Assembly (NCBI GenBank): GCA_036557525.1
Contig: DATBHH010000139.1
Location: 1 to 31,031, forward strand
DNA length: 31,031 bases
Direction of reading: 5' to 3'
From: VRUE01 sp036557525
GTDB lineage: Bacteria > Actinomycetota > Thermoleophilia > Solirubrobacterales > 70-9
In this document: positions 9,701 through 19,700 of the stretch, piece by piece
Layout of the letters: every line of letters starts with the position of its first letter
Position numbering within the stretch: position 1 is the first letter of the stretch
The notes under the pieces: generated by a model
What the model was told of the DNA's origin: nothing
Database searches by the model: none
The model's input: only the letters and a program-made list of their open reading frames with translations
Made by a program: the position numbers and the translations under genes

Positions 9701-9818
9701 ACCGACGCAGACGAAGCCTCCGAAGAAGTGCAAGAAGGGCTTTGTCAAGAAGCACGGCAAGTGCGTGAAGAAGAAAACGAAGAAGAAGAAGAAGAAGTCG
9801 AGCAAGCGGCATGGCTGA
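6717..9818 (+). CDS. Secreted NHL-propeller protein with six Ig-like FEYG repeats and poly-lysine tail
   Basis: This 1033-residue protein starts at a GTG with AGGAGAGGGAG just upstream; the open frame further 5' overlaps the promoter and is not coding. A signal peptide (AVIGLLVLAGPAAAQ) is followed by an NHL-like propeller to about residue 380 (AVDQTGGPSAGDIYVGDA, IGVNSSNNKVYVA). Six repeats of about 100 residues come next, each with an ATL....G strand, a Y.FEYG.TT.YG turn and an ending like YHYR.VA.NEFGT.YG.D. The C-terminus is CKKGFVKKHGKC plus a run of lysines, a tail common in secreted proteins of this group. It is the first gene of the operon and ends 10 bp before A2. An adhesin or matrix role is inferred. 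All 23 Glu codons read between about 8200 and 9020 are GAA although other third positions are mostly G or C. Confidence 0.88.
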   Translation: MRDAGTLSVIRRSTGAVCCAVIGLLVLAGPAAAQDNGHAFSFSFKPSGTAELSTSVPSIDIDNSGSSSAGDVYVLDASKRRVEKFDANGNFILMFGGGVNQTTGGDVCTAASGNTCKTGTSGSAANQFQFPQFMAVDQTGGPSAGDIYVGDAEQRKVHKYDENGNLLTTWGTGGVLIGSEETWRSIKGIDVTSAGQLLVGGCPATFCSGSEPTKVFKYAQDGTAEGFVSTASGMRTPMNWSPEGYFYFGREGEPYNLRRSNATTGGEVVNVAHGAYFNPFEGFRAIGQSMAVDPTTGTVFQSMGNYEGGAGRIWEFKFNGSGQPLDASGNPCATTLTETGEGCGPTHQFGAAVLPSFPTGIGVNSSNNKVYVAAQEKKEIRVFIGAAEPIAATEGVTWRATVNGTAMPDGAGDIVECYFEYGATTTYGSKQTCSSSNPLPYTGDEAVSADLTSLIGDGQHTYHARLVLKNEAGAINFGPDHAFIPQNVKGLQTLAPEGITRTQATLKAAYEDTGKETHYYFQWGTTTAYGNNSATPPGPETATTSLSYLANSDGVLPRLKSGTAYHYRIVAENEFGVTYGQDMTFETLPPVQSVTTEPATPVTRTTAMLHGSYLGDGTATTYKFEWGDTPSMVNSTTMSAPESPGGAHPVSYELTKNEGLEYQKTYYYRLSATNELGTARGAVQEFTTPPAVGGVVTKPATEIGQESITLNGEFAGNGEDTHYYFEYGLTTKYGQVSDEAPGKDAGSPGGTTSVASQITDYEGYETYHYRLVAVNPVGTTYGNDVMVTALPAELPGVAETAASNIEPTAATLEAQVTPNRWATLFTFQYGVTSAYGESTEITGPIGDDQFPHPVSQQVKGLEPGTVYHYRVIAINYTGTSYGPDEVFLTPDVPGVSASSGSATGQTTVHLTASVVPNSAPTSVRFEYGLTSAYGSATAPVGVGSGTDTQSAAADVGGLAAGTTYHFRAVASNEFGTSYGSDQTVTTAAANPPLPPPTQTKPPKKCKKGFVKKHGKCVKKKTKKKKKKSSKRHG
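7875..9690 (+). repeat. Six tandem ~300-bp units encoding Ig-like/FN3-like domains
   Basis: Approximate units are 7875-8175, 8176-8480, 8481-8780, 8781-9090, 9091-9387 and 9388-9690. Each has an F(E/Q)(Y/W)G motif near its middle and an (A/S)xN(E/P/Y)xG motif near its end. Units are diverged in DNA, so homologous recombination between them is probably limited. Confidence 0.75.
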
Positions 9819-9828
9819 GGAGATGAGC

Positions 9829-12800
9829 GTGACTAGAGCAATGTCCAGAGTTGGTGTCGTCGTCCTCGGCGTTGCCGTGATGGCCCTCGCGCTCTTCGCA
9901 GCGCCGGCGCTCGGCGCGTCGACGCACCCGTTCAAAGAAGAATGGCCGACGGGCCCGAACTGCGAACCACGCGAAGTCGCCACCGACGCTGCCGGGAATG
10001 TCTACGTCGCCTGCGCCGGCGTGGGCGTCAACGAAAGGCGTGGATCGCTGCGCAAATTCAGCCCCAACGGAACCCCGATCCCCTTCACGGCCAGCGAGCC
10101 GTACATCAGCGGCAACGAAATCAACGAAAACCCCGCGAATCCGTCACAAGGGTCAAAAGGGCCCTACGAATTTGGCGCGCAGATGATGGTCGATGTCGAC
10201 AAGTCCGGTGCTACCCCTGGCTACATCTATATCTCCGACTACTCGGGCGGCTACAGTGCTTCCGGATTCGTCGACATCTTCGAACCTTCTGGTCGTTACC
10301 TGACCTCGATCAAGGGCGAAACCGGGAAGGGCTTCCCGGCCGGCGTCGGGCTCGACCAGAACGGTTTCATCTATGTCGTCTTCGAAGGCGGACAGACCGC
10401 ACGGATCAGCAAATACGATCCAAACACGCTGCAGGAGGTCAAACGGATCCTCCCGACAAGGGACGGCAACAACTACTACGGCGCATGCTGCGCAAAAATC
10501 CGCCCTGACAGCACCGGCGCAGTGTGGGTCGGCTGGGGCAACATGTATTTCGATGGTGCCGGCCAGTGGAGCAAGTACGAGGCGGATCAGTTCAACACCA
10601 ATTTCAACACTGGCTTCGGTGGCAAGAACGACACGGCCGAAGTCGGGCACCCGTCTCCGTTCTTGGTCGAAGCGTTTCCCGACACGAATTGTCCCGAAAC
10701 ACAGTCGAACAGCGGCTTCCCAACCTACCTGTGTTCGATCAAAGCGCAGACGCTCGACATCGATCTGAGCAACAACGATGTCTACGCGGATCAGGGCGAA
10801 AAAATCGTCCCGTTCAGCCCCGGCGTCGCCGGGGACCCGGTGCATCAGAACGGGCCGGCGTTCGGCGAATCGCAGATAGGCGGCAACTCCGCCCAGGGAA
10901 TCGACGTCGACAACAGCGGCAACGTCTACGTCACCGCGGAGCCGAACAGAATCGTTAAATTCTCGAAGGGCGAACCGCTACCGAGCGTGTTCACGAAACC
11001 CGCGGCCATCAGCGATATCGGCCACGAAACCGCGACGGTGCGCGGGACGATCGACCCGGCGGGCGGCGGTGAAGTAACCGCCTGCGCAGTCTTCGTGACG
11101 CCGCCGGGGGCGTCGGTGCCCTGCAACGAGTCGACCCCCTTCCCGGGTGGCACTCCGAAAGAAGTGTCAGCGAATCTCACAGGGCTCACCGTTGGCCAGA
11201 CGTACAAATACAAATTCACCGCCGGCAATGGCCACGGCACGAACAACTTCGGTGGCGAAAGACGGTTCGAAGCGAAGGCGGTGCTGAGTCTCGAAACCAA
11301 ACCGGCGACCGGTGTCGACGAGAACAACGCGACCCTCAACGGTCAGCTTGATGCCGACGGCCTGGCCACGACCTACTACTACGAATACGGCCCGACGAGC
11401 AACTATGGGCTGAAATCGGCAAGCCAGCCGATCAACGGCTCTCCCGGGGAAATCAAAGCCACCCCGCTTGCCCTCGGCCATCTGCAGCGCGGCCGCACCT
11501 ACCACTACAGGTTGGTCGCAAGCAACGGCCTCGGGACCACCAAAGGCCAGGATGTCGCATTCCGAACCGCCTCCCCTCCGGAAATCACGGGTGTCGGCGC
11601 CGACAACGTCCTCGAAACGAGCGCGGATGTGCACGCTTCGATCAATCCGGTCGGCTATGACACGAACTACCACATCGAGTACGGGTCAACGCCAAACTAC
11701 GGGAGCTCGCTCCCGGTCGGCGGAGGCGAACTGACCGGATCCACCTCGCAGACGGTCGTGGTCCACCTCTCGGAACTTCCGCCGGGCACGGTCATCCACT
11801 ACAAGGTCGTCGCCGAAAACGAATGGGGCAAATCGGAAACAGATGACACGACGTTCACCTTCAGGCCCCCGACCTGCCCCAATGCCCACGTCAGGCAGGC
11901 GACCGGCAGCGCCTACCTGCCCGACTGCCGTGCGTACGAGATCGTGTCCCCAGGATATGCCGGTGCGGTGCAGCTGCTCCCCGGTGAAGCGCTGGCCCGG
12001 TTCAACGAAATCTTCGTCGCCAGCGACATGCCGGAGTCGCCCCAGAACCACGGATACGCGACGAGCCCCTCCCGCTTCTCCTACTGGGGGTCGCTGGGAT
12101 CGGTTCTGGGCCTCGAAGCGCCGAACAGCTTCATCGATGTCTACGAGGCGACCCGCACGAACACCGGCTGGGTCACGACCTATCCGGGACTGAAGGGCAA
12201 TGAAACCAAATACCGGTGGGGCCGAACCTGCTCGGATTCCCAGGATATGTGTGCCGACTACGTCGGGGAAACGATCGCCCAAAACCCGGAAACGGGCGAA
12301 AGCGAAAACGTCTCCAAGTCGATGTCGCCGTACCTCTACAAGCTCGACGGAACCCGGCTCGGCAGGCTGCCGACGGACGTCAATGTCGTCAAAGGGGGGA
12401 TCCGCTTCAAAGGGGACCAGAGGTTCTCGGGCGACTTCAGTCACTACGTCGTGTCGACGCAGACCAAGTTCCTCCCGGAGGGCTCGGCGTCCGCGCCGGG
12501 GACGGTCTATGACAACAACCTCGACACGAAATCGATCGAAGTCGCGTCGAAGCTGGTCGGCGGCGAACCGATTCCCGTCGAGCCCTCGATGACGGGGGAC
12601 CCGAAACGGATCACCGGGATCGCCGGTGTGTCCACCAACGGGTCGCACATCCTCATGGCGGGGACAACGAACCCGCCCTGCAGCATGCCGCCGTCGTTCG
12701 AATGTCCGTACATCCTCGGCTACCCGGCGCGTCTCTACATGCGTGTAGACAACGCCATGACCTTCGAAGTGTCGCGGGGCAAAGAGGTCAACTTCGTCGA

Positions 12801-13950
12801 AATGACACGAGACGGGTCGAAAGTGTTCTTCACGAGCACCGAACAGCTGCTTCCGGCCGATACCGACACCAGCGCCGACCTCTACGAATGGAACGAGGAA
12901 GGGGACAAACTCCGCCTGATCTCTCAGAACGGGTCGCTCGGCAACTCGGACGAATGCTCGGCCACCTGGACCGTGAAATGCGGAGTTCAGCCCCTGAACC
13001 CGATGGCCGCACACAGCTACTCGGAATTCTTCGATCAGCGGGCGAACGTCCCCGGTCTCGACGACCTGATCGCGAACGAAAGCGGCGACATCTACTTCTA
13101 CTCGCCCGAGGATCTCGTTCCCGGCGAAATCGGCGGGGACGGAGAGCGGAACCTCTACGTCGAGCGCAAAGGCGAGCTGAAGCTCGTCACGACCCTCGAA
13201 CCCGGGCTCCAGATCGAACGCGACACGATCTCTCAGGACGGCAGCCACGCGGCGTTCATGACCAAATCCTCGCTGACCTCCTTCAACAGCAAAGGGTTCC
13301 GCGAGGTCTACGCCTACAACGCCGATACGAACTCACTGCGTTGTGCCTCCTGCAATCCGGCCGGAACCGCGCCGGTCGGCGAAGTCGTGACCGTCTCCGA
13401 AGCGGGCCCGTTCATGGCCAACGACGGACGAACGTTCTTCGGCACGAAGGAAGCGCTGGTGCCACAGGACACCAACGGCCTCAGAGACGTCTACGAGTAC
13501 GTCGACGGCAGGGCCCAGCTGATCAGCTCGGGCACCAGCAACCGTGACAGCACCGGCGGGTCGGAACTGATCTCCGCCTTCTTCGGAGCGCTCAATACCG
13601 GTCTCGAAGGCGTGAGCCGCAACGGGGTCGACGTCTATTTCTCGACCTTCGACACGCTCGTGCCCGAAGACGTCAACGGTGACTTCCTGAAGATGTACGA
13701 CGCGCGGACCGGCGGCGGCTTCGACATCGCTCCGAATCTCAACAATTGCGCGGCGGCCGACGAGTGCCATGGCGGCGACAGCGCGCCGCCGGCGCCTCCG
13801 AGCATCGCGACGAGCGCCGGCTTCCCGGGGAGCGGGAACGTGCCCGTCTCGAAGAAGAAGAAGAGCGCGAAGAAGAAGAGGGCGAAGCGAGCACATCACA
13901 AGCGCCACCACAAGCGAAGGAAGGCGATGGCGAAGGGGGGCCACCGATGA
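9829..13950 (+). CDS. Giant secreted beta-propeller protein A2 (1373 aa)
   Basis: The GTG at 9829 is preferred because GAGGAG (9817-9822) lies 6 nt upstream; an in-frame ATG at 9811 overlapping the previous gene is the alternative. The order of parts is: signal peptide (VVVLGVAVMALALFAAPALG), NHL propeller to about residue 380, three Ig-like FEYG-type repeats (about 10985-11870), a C.N..VRQ..G...LPDCRAYEIVSP junction, then PD40-like blades (MTRDGSKVFFTS, PADTDTSADLYEW, NDGRTFFGT). The end has ADECHG, a PPAPP linker and a Lys/Arg/His-rich tail. Unlike A1 and A3 there is no NHL module inside the PD40 region: ELKLVTTLEPG runs straight on to SQDGSHAAFMT. The stop overlaps the ATG of B2 by 4 bp (ATGA). 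The function is unknown; secreted surface protein is the best description. Confidence 0.87.
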   Translation: MTRAMSRVGVVVLGVAVMALALFAAPALGASTHPFKEEWPTGPNCEPREVATDAAGNVYVACAGVGVNERRGSLRKFSPNGTPIPFTASEPYISGNEINENPANPSQGSKGPYEFGAQMMVDVDKSGATPGYIYISDYSGGYSASGFVDIFEPSGRYLTSIKGETGKGFPAGVGLDQNGFIYVVFEGGQTARISKYDPNTLQEVKRILPTRDGNNYYGACCAKIRPDSTGAVWVGWGNMYFDGAGQWSKYEADQFNTNFNTGFGGKNDTAEVGHPSPFLVEAFPDTNCPETQSNSGFPTYLCSIKAQTLDIDLSNNDVYADQGEKIVPFSPGVAGDPVHQNGPAFGESQIGGNSAQGIDVDNSGNVYVTAEPNRIVKFSKGEPLPSVFTKPAAISDIGHETATVRGTIDPAGGGEVTACAVFVTPPGASVPCNESTPFPGGTPKEVSANLTGLTVGQTYKYKFTAGNGHGTNNFGGERRFEAKAVLSLETKPATGVDENNATLNGQLDADGLATTYYYEYGPTSNYGLKSASQPINGSPGEIKATPLALGHLQRGRTYHYRLVASNGLGTTKGQDVAFRTASPPEITGVGADNVLETSADVHASINPVGYDTNYHIEYGSTPNYGSSLPVGGGELTGSTSQTVVVHLSELPPGTVIHYKVVAENEWGKSETDDTTFTFRPPTCPNAHVRQATGSAYLPDCRAYEIVSPGYAGAVQLLPGEALARFNEIFVASDMPESPQNHGYATSPSRFSYWGSLGSVLGLEAPNSFIDVYEATRTNTGWVTTYPGLKGNETKYRWGRTCSDSQDMCADYVGETIAQNPETGESENVSKSMSPYLYKLDGTRLGRLPTDVNVVKGGIRFKGDQRFSGDFSHYVVSTQTKFLPEGSASAPGTVYDNNLDTKSIEVASKLVGGEPIPVEPSMTGDPKRITGIAGVSTNGSHILMAGTTNPPCSMPPSFECPYILGYPARLYMRVDNAMTFEVSRGKEVNFVEMTRDGSKVFFTSTEQLLPADTDTSADLYEWNEEGDKLRLISQNGSLGNSDECSATWTVKCGVQPLNPMAAHSYSEFFDQRANVPGLDDLIANESGDIYFYSPEDLVPGEIGGDGERNLYVERKGELKLVTTLEPGLQIERDTISQDGSHAAFMTKSSLTSFNSKGFREVYAYNADTNSLRCASCNPAGTAPVGEVVTVSEAGPFMANDGRTFFGTKEALVPQDTNGLRDVYEYVDGRAQLISSGTSNRDSTGGSELISAFFGALNTGLEGVSRNGVDVYFSTFDTLVPEDVNGDFLKMYDARTGGGFDIAPNLNNCAAADECHGGDSAPPAPPSIATSAGFPGSGNVPVSKKKKSAKKKRAKRAHHKRHHKRRKAMAKGGHR

Positions 13951-16679
13951 AAACCATCAAGTTCCTGATCGGGGTCGCCGCGCTGCTGGTCGGCCTCTCG
14001 GCGATGAGCGCGAATGCCGGCGCCTACGTCGGAGTCAATTACTTCACCATGGTTCCAAGCGGGACCCAGGCCGGTGGGCACCCCGACGTCACCCTGGAAA
14101 TGGAATGGGACAACAGCCAGATCCACGAAGGCGAATTCACCGTCCCGGACAAAGAATGTCAGTGCGACGACGCCCGAATAGTCGCTCAGCACTTCCCGAC
14201 CGGCTTCATCGGCAACCCGCACGCCACGCCGCGCTGCGAGATCGCCGAGTTCGCACAGGGCCGGTGCCCCGCGTCCACTCAGATCGGAGTGGCGGAACCG
14301 TTCGGGCCCGGCGAATTCTACGTCCCGATGTACAACATGACTCCGCATCCCGACGAAGCGTCCCTGACCGCGTTCTGGGTGCCGCTGGTGGCGGCGCCCG
14401 TCTTCGTCACACTCGCGTCGCGAACCGAGAGCGACTACGGCCTCGACGCCGAAAGCTCGCCGATCTTCCACCCCCTGGCGATCAACGCTCTGGGAATCAA
14501 GCTGTGGGGGGTCCCGGCGGACCCGGTCCACGACATTGAACGCTTCATTCCGCCGCTGAAAGGGTTCGCGGCGTGCGGTGGGTTCTTCGGCTGTCCCGAA
14601 GTCACCGGGGCCAAAGCCAACATCCCGCCGGTTCCCTACCTGCAGGCGCCGACAGAGTGCAACGTTCCACTGGTCGGGTCGCTTGACCTCTCCTACTACA
14701 CCGGTGAGGTGATTCATGCCGACGACCCCTGGCCGTCGACGACCGGCTGCGAGCAGCTGACATTCAACCCGAGCCTCACCGCCCAGCCGACGAGCCAGCA
14801 GGCCGACTCGCCATCCGGCGTCGACATCGATCTCAAGGTCCCGCAGGAGCTGAGTCCGACCACGCCATCTCCATCGGAGATCCGGTCGACGACCGTCACG
14901 CTGCCGGATGGGTTCTCGATCAACTCGAGCGCCGCTGACGGAAAGGTCAGCTGCTCGGACGCGGACAGCGCCATCGGCACCCGCCACGCGGCGACATGCC
15001 CGGATTTCTCGAAGATCGGAACGCTCTCGCTCGACAGCTCGGCGCTGCCGGTTCCGATTCCGGGAGCGATCTACCTCGGGGACCCGAAGCCCGGCGACCG
15101 CTACCGCATCCTCCTCACCGCCAACGGCTTCGGGACCCACGTGAAGCTGTTCGGCTCGATCTTCCCGAACACGCAGACCGGGCAGCTGGTGGTGAAATTC
15201 ATCGACCTCCCGCAGAGCCCCCTGACCGAGTTCAACATGCACTTCTTCGGCTCAGAGCGCGGCCTGCTCGCCACGCCTACCCAGTGCGGCGAGTATCCGG
15301 TCGAAAGCGAATTCGTCCCCTGGGACGGGTCGCTGCCGGACCAGACCTCGCTCAGCCACTTCACGATCGACTCCGGGCCGAACGGCGCCCCCTGTCCGTC
15401 GAAACCCCGCTCATTCTCACCGCAACTGCAGAGCGGCACGGCCGACACGACTGCCGGCGCCTACAGCCCCTTCTCGTTCGAGCTGACCCGGGCCCCCGGC
15501 GACCAGAATCTCAGCACCGTCCAGCTCCAGGGCCCACCCGGATTCCTCGCCTCGCTGCGAGGCGTCCCCTACTGCCCGGACTCGGCGATTGCCGCGTCGG
15601 CCGACCCCTCCTACACGGCGGGGCAGGAGCTCGCGAACCCGAAATGTCCGGCTTCGACGAAGATCGGAGTCTCGACGACCGGCGCCGGTGCGGGAAGCCA
15701 CCAGGTCTACCTGCCGGGGACGGTCTACATGGCCGGCCCATACAAAGGGGCGCCGTTCAGCATCGTGATCGTGACACCGGTCGTATCGGGCCCCTATGAC
15801 CTCGGAAACGTGGTCGTCAGGTCCGCCGTCAGCGTCGACCCGCTGAGCGCGAAGGTGATCGTCCACTCCGATCCTCTGCCCCAGATCATCGAAGGGATCC
15901 CGCTGCGGTTGCGGGACGTTCAGGTCGACCTCAACCGGCCCGGCTTCACGCTCAACCCGACCAACTGCGATCCGTTCGCGGTCGAAACCACGATCGGCGG
16001 CGACGAAGGGGGGGTCGCGACTCCGAAGGCCTCGTTCCAGGTCGCCAACTGCTCGAACCTCGCCTACGGGCCCAAGCTCCAATTGAAGTTGAGCGGTGGC
16101 CTCAAGCGGCGCGGGCACCCGGCGATCAAGGCCGTCCTCGACACGGGGCTGAACGAAGCAAACACCCGCAAGGTCTCCGTGACCCTGCCGAAGTCGGGAC
16201 TTCTCGACAACGCCCACATCAACACGATCTGCACCAAAGCTCAGTTCAACACCAGTAGCTGCCCGGACGGGTCGCGGATCGGCGAGGCGACCGCGAACAC
16301 TCCGCTGCTCGACCAGCCGCTGTCGGGCCCGATCTACCTGCGGTCCTCGAACGTCAAGCTCCCGGACATGGTCGTCGACCTCCGCGGGCAGATCGGCCTC
16401 CAGCTCGTCGGCAAGGTCGACAGTGTGAACGGCCGCCTGCGGACCCGGTTCACGACCCTGCCCGATGCGCCCGTGACCAAATTCACCCTCAATCTGGTGG
16501 GTGGCAAGAAGGGCCTCCTGATCAACAGCACCAACCTCTGCAAGACGCCGCAGAAGGCGCAGGTCGAAATGGCCGGCCAGAACGGGGTGCACCTGGACCG
16601 CAAGACGAAGCTCCAGCTGTCATGCGGCTCCAAGGCGTCACGACACAAGCGCCACTCCAGCTCGAGGGCGGTGCGCTAG
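13947..16679 (+). CDS. Large secreted protein B2, partner of A2 (910 aa)
   Basis: ATG at 13947 overlaps the A2 stop and opens a clear signal peptide (MKTIKFLIGVAALLVGLSAM, then SANAG). An upstream extension of the frame to 13746 is antiparallel to the A2 tail coding and is rejected. The protein follows the B plan: TQAGGHPDVT at the N-terminus, a first unit with FIGNPHATPRC, a second with LPDGFSINSSAADG and TGQLVVKFIDLPQSP, a third with the GPYKGAPFS and NPTNCDPF core, and a fourth ending GGKKGLLINSTNLC. The tail is short and basic (KASRHKRHSS). It is clearly homologous to B1 and B3 but more divergent than they are from each other. It has many paired cysteines, as expected for an exported protein. 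No enzymatic motif was seen. Confidence 0.86.
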   Translation: MKTIKFLIGVAALLVGLSAMSANAGAYVGVNYFTMVPSGTQAGGHPDVTLEMEWDNSQIHEGEFTVPDKECQCDDARIVAQHFPTGFIGNPHATPRCEIAEFAQGRCPASTQIGVAEPFGPGEFYVPMYNMTPHPDEASLTAFWVPLVAAPVFVTLASRTESDYGLDAESSPIFHPLAINALGIKLWGVPADPVHDIERFIPPLKGFAACGGFFGCPEVTGAKANIPPVPYLQAPTECNVPLVGSLDLSYYTGEVIHADDPWPSTTGCEQLTFNPSLTAQPTSQQADSPSGVDIDLKVPQELSPTTPSPSEIRSTTVTLPDGFSINSSAADGKVSCSDADSAIGTRHAATCPDFSKIGTLSLDSSALPVPIPGAIYLGDPKPGDRYRILLTANGFGTHVKLFGSIFPNTQTGQLVVKFIDLPQSPLTEFNMHFFGSERGLLATPTQCGEYPVESEFVPWDGSLPDQTSLSHFTIDSGPNGAPCPSKPRSFSPQLQSGTADTTAGAYSPFSFELTRAPGDQNLSTVQLQGPPGFLASLRGVPYCPDSAIAASADPSYTAGQELANPKCPASTKIGVSTTGAGAGSHQVYLPGTVYMAGPYKGAPFSIVIVTPVVSGPYDLGNVVVRSAVSVDPLSAKVIVHSDPLPQIIEGIPLRLRDVQVDLNRPGFTLNPTNCDPFAVETTIGGDEGGVATPKASFQVANCSNLAYGPKLQLKLSGGLKRRGHPAIKAVLDTGLNEANTRKVSVTLPKSGLLDNAHINTICTKAQFNTSSCPDGSRIGEATANTPLLDQPLSGPIYLRSSNVKLPDMVVDLRGQIGLQLVGKVDSVNGRLRTRFTTLPDAPVTKFTLNLVGGKKGLLINSTNLCKTPQKAQVEMAGQNGVHLDRKTKLQLSCGSKASRHKRHSSSRAVR

Positions 16680-16712
16680 GCCATGCCGACGACGAGGAGA
16701 GAGTCAGAGATC

Positions 16713-19700
16713 ATGGGACGCAAGATCCGGTTGGGGCGCAGGGCACTGGTCGCCGTACTGTCAATTGCGGCGACGGCCGGCCTGTGCGCCGGGCAGGCGT
16801 CGGCGAAACAGATCCAGGAATACAAGTTCGTCGGATCCTTCACCGGCGCCGACTCGACCGGGGGAGCATTCACGAGCCAGCTGGAGGGTCTCGCGGTCAA
16901 CAACAGCAACGGTCGTGTGTATGTGCTCGATCGCACGGGCAGCAACCTCGAGCTGAGTCAGTTCAGCGCGACCGGGGAAGCGGTTCCCTGGAGCGCGCTC
17001 GCCGGCGTCAGCACGTTCTCCCCCGGCGGCGCCGGCTTCGGGTCTCCGGATGTCGTCTTCGACAACACCGGCCATGAAGGTGGAATCTACGTCGCCGGAA
17101 GCATCGAAAACAGGCACGTCGGCGCCTGGAATCCGGACGGTACGCAGAGGCTGCAAGGCATGAACAACGGCGGCGGCAACTGCGGGGTGGGTGTCGATCC
17201 AGAAGGCTTCATATATAACGGGACCGGCCAGTGGGCGCCGCGATTCAACCCGACGACCGGCTTCCAGGACCCGAACGGTGTGCTGTGGTTCTACGAACAG
17301 CAGACCTGCCACATAACCTTCGACTCCGAAGGTTACGGCTACCTGAACAAAGCCTCCAACTACAGCAGCGGCGAACCCGGGCTCTACAAATATTACAAAG
17401 GCGAAGAAAACTGGACCTGCTGCACATTTGAACAGGGTTTCGGCGATCACTCGAGTCTGAAGATCAGCTACGAAAACGTCCGCTACAGCGCCGCCGATCT
17501 CTCGAACAACGACATCTATGCGGTTGAAAACGGAAACAAAATCTCCGAGTATTCGTCGGCGGGGCAGCCGATCACCAGCTTCGGCGGCGCCGAAGGACCC
17601 TTCACCGGCCTGACCGAAGCGAACGGGGTCGCGGTCAACGCGACAAATCATGACGTCTACGTGACCATGAAGGGGGCCACCCCGCGGGTCGCGATCTTCC
17701 AGCAGCAGGCGCCGATCACCGTTCCCGGTGCGACCACCGCGGCCGCCGCGCATCCGAACAAGACCAGCGCGGTCCTGAAAGGCGTCGTCAACCCCGACGG
17801 CGTCTCGACGACCGAATGCAAATTCGAATGGGGGACGACAACCCAGTATCTGAATGGGTCGGTTCCCTGTGACGAGGGCAATGTCTTCAACGGCTCGAGC
17901 GACGCCTCGGTCAGCCACACGGTGACCAGCCTGACGCCCGGGACCGTATTCCACTACCGGGTCGTTGCGAAAAATGCCAACAACCACTGGAGCTACGGAG
18001 CCGACAGGATCTTCGAGGCCTCGATCGCGCCCTCGGCCACCCCCGTTGTCGTCGACAAAGTCAACACCGACGGCGCCCGGTTCTCGGTGGAAATCAACCC
18101 CAATGGCGGGACGACGCATTATCACTTCGAATACGGAACAGAAGATTGCGAAGTCAGCGCCTGCACGAGCATCCCGGCCTCGGACGAATCGCTTGAATCG
18201 CGGCTTGAAAACGAAAGCGTCACGCAGACCGCGACCGGGTTGAGCCCGAACACCCTCTACCACGTCCAGGTCGTCGCCGAAAACGGGGCCGGAAGAGTCG
18301 TGGTCCCATACGTGTTCCGGACCTACCCGTCACCGGTGCCCGGCGACAGCTGCGCCAATGCTCAGGTGAGGAAGCAGACGGGAACCTCCCAGCTGCTCGA
18401 CTGCAGGGCGTACGAGCTCGTCTCAGCCGCGAATGCCGGCGGCTACGACGTCGAGTCGGACCTTGTCCCCGGGCAGAGTCCATTCCCCGGCTATCCCGAA
18501 GCGGAAAACAGGCTGCTCTACGGGCTCCATTTCGGCTCGGTCCCGGGGATCGCGGGCAGCCCCACGAACAACGGCCTCGACCCGTACGTCGCCGAACGGG
18601 GCAGCGCGGGTTGGACCACCCGCTATGTCGGGATCCCGGCCAACGGCATGGCCGATTCGGATCCCTTCGGCTCACCCCTTCTGGCGGCCGACAGCAAGCT
18701 CGACACGTTCGCGTTCGGCGGTCCCGCCATCTGCGACCCCTGCTTCAACGGCCTCGGGTCGAACATCCCGATCCGAATCGACGGCGGGGCGGCGGAACCG
18801 GGCATGGCCGGCAGCCTCAATCCGGGCGAATCGGCACCGGAAGGGTACGTGGCGAAATACATGTCGACCGACGGCTCCCACCTCGTGTTCGGCTCGACGG
18901 AGAAATTCGAGACCGCGGGCGCCGCGGGTTCGCTCACCATCTATGAGCGCGACCTGAACACCGGGACCACCGAAGTGGTCTCGACGGACCAGAACGGGGC
19001 GACGCTCAGCGGCCCCGACATCGCGTCGCTCGACGTCTCGAGCGACGGCTCCCGGGTCGTGATCGGCAAAAAAATCTCGACCGACGCCGCCGGCAACGAC
19101 CACTATCACCTCTACCTGCATACGAGCGGCTCCACCCACTCGGCCGATCTCACCCCCGGCGGAGACGCTCTCTACAGCGGAATGAGCGCCGACGGGAGCC
19201 GCGTGTTCATGACGACCACCGATCAGCTGCTGCCGGCCGACACCGACTCGAGCGCCGACATCTACGAAGCCGATGTCTCCGGCGCGGGCACCGTCACGCT
19301 GCGCCTCGTCTCGGTCAAATCGACCGGGGCGGTGAGCAACAGCGACGCCTGCACTCCGCCCGGCTATCCCGAGTCCTGGAACTCCGTGTCAGGAGACGCC
19401 AAATGCAGCGCGGTCGCCTTCGCGGGCGGCTCCGGGGTCGCCGAGGACGGCTCCTTCTTCTTCGTCAGCCCGGAGCAGCTCGACGGGTCCGAAGGTGAAC
19501 CGAACCAGGCGAATCTCTATCTCGTCAGGCCCGGCAACGACCCGCAGTTCGTCGCGACCATCGACTCCTCGGTCGGCAAGGCGCCACAGGCGCCGCCCAA
19601 CCACCCGCTGGCCAATGAAAACCTGACCGGGGAAACCCACAGCGGGGCCGAGTCGGTGGCCGTCGACCAGTCCAACGGGGACGTCTACGTCGCCGAAACG

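Noticed and set aside
13746..13946. 5' extension of the B2 reading frame
   Set aside because: It overlaps the A2 tail coding out of frame and lies before a clear signal peptide starting at 13947.
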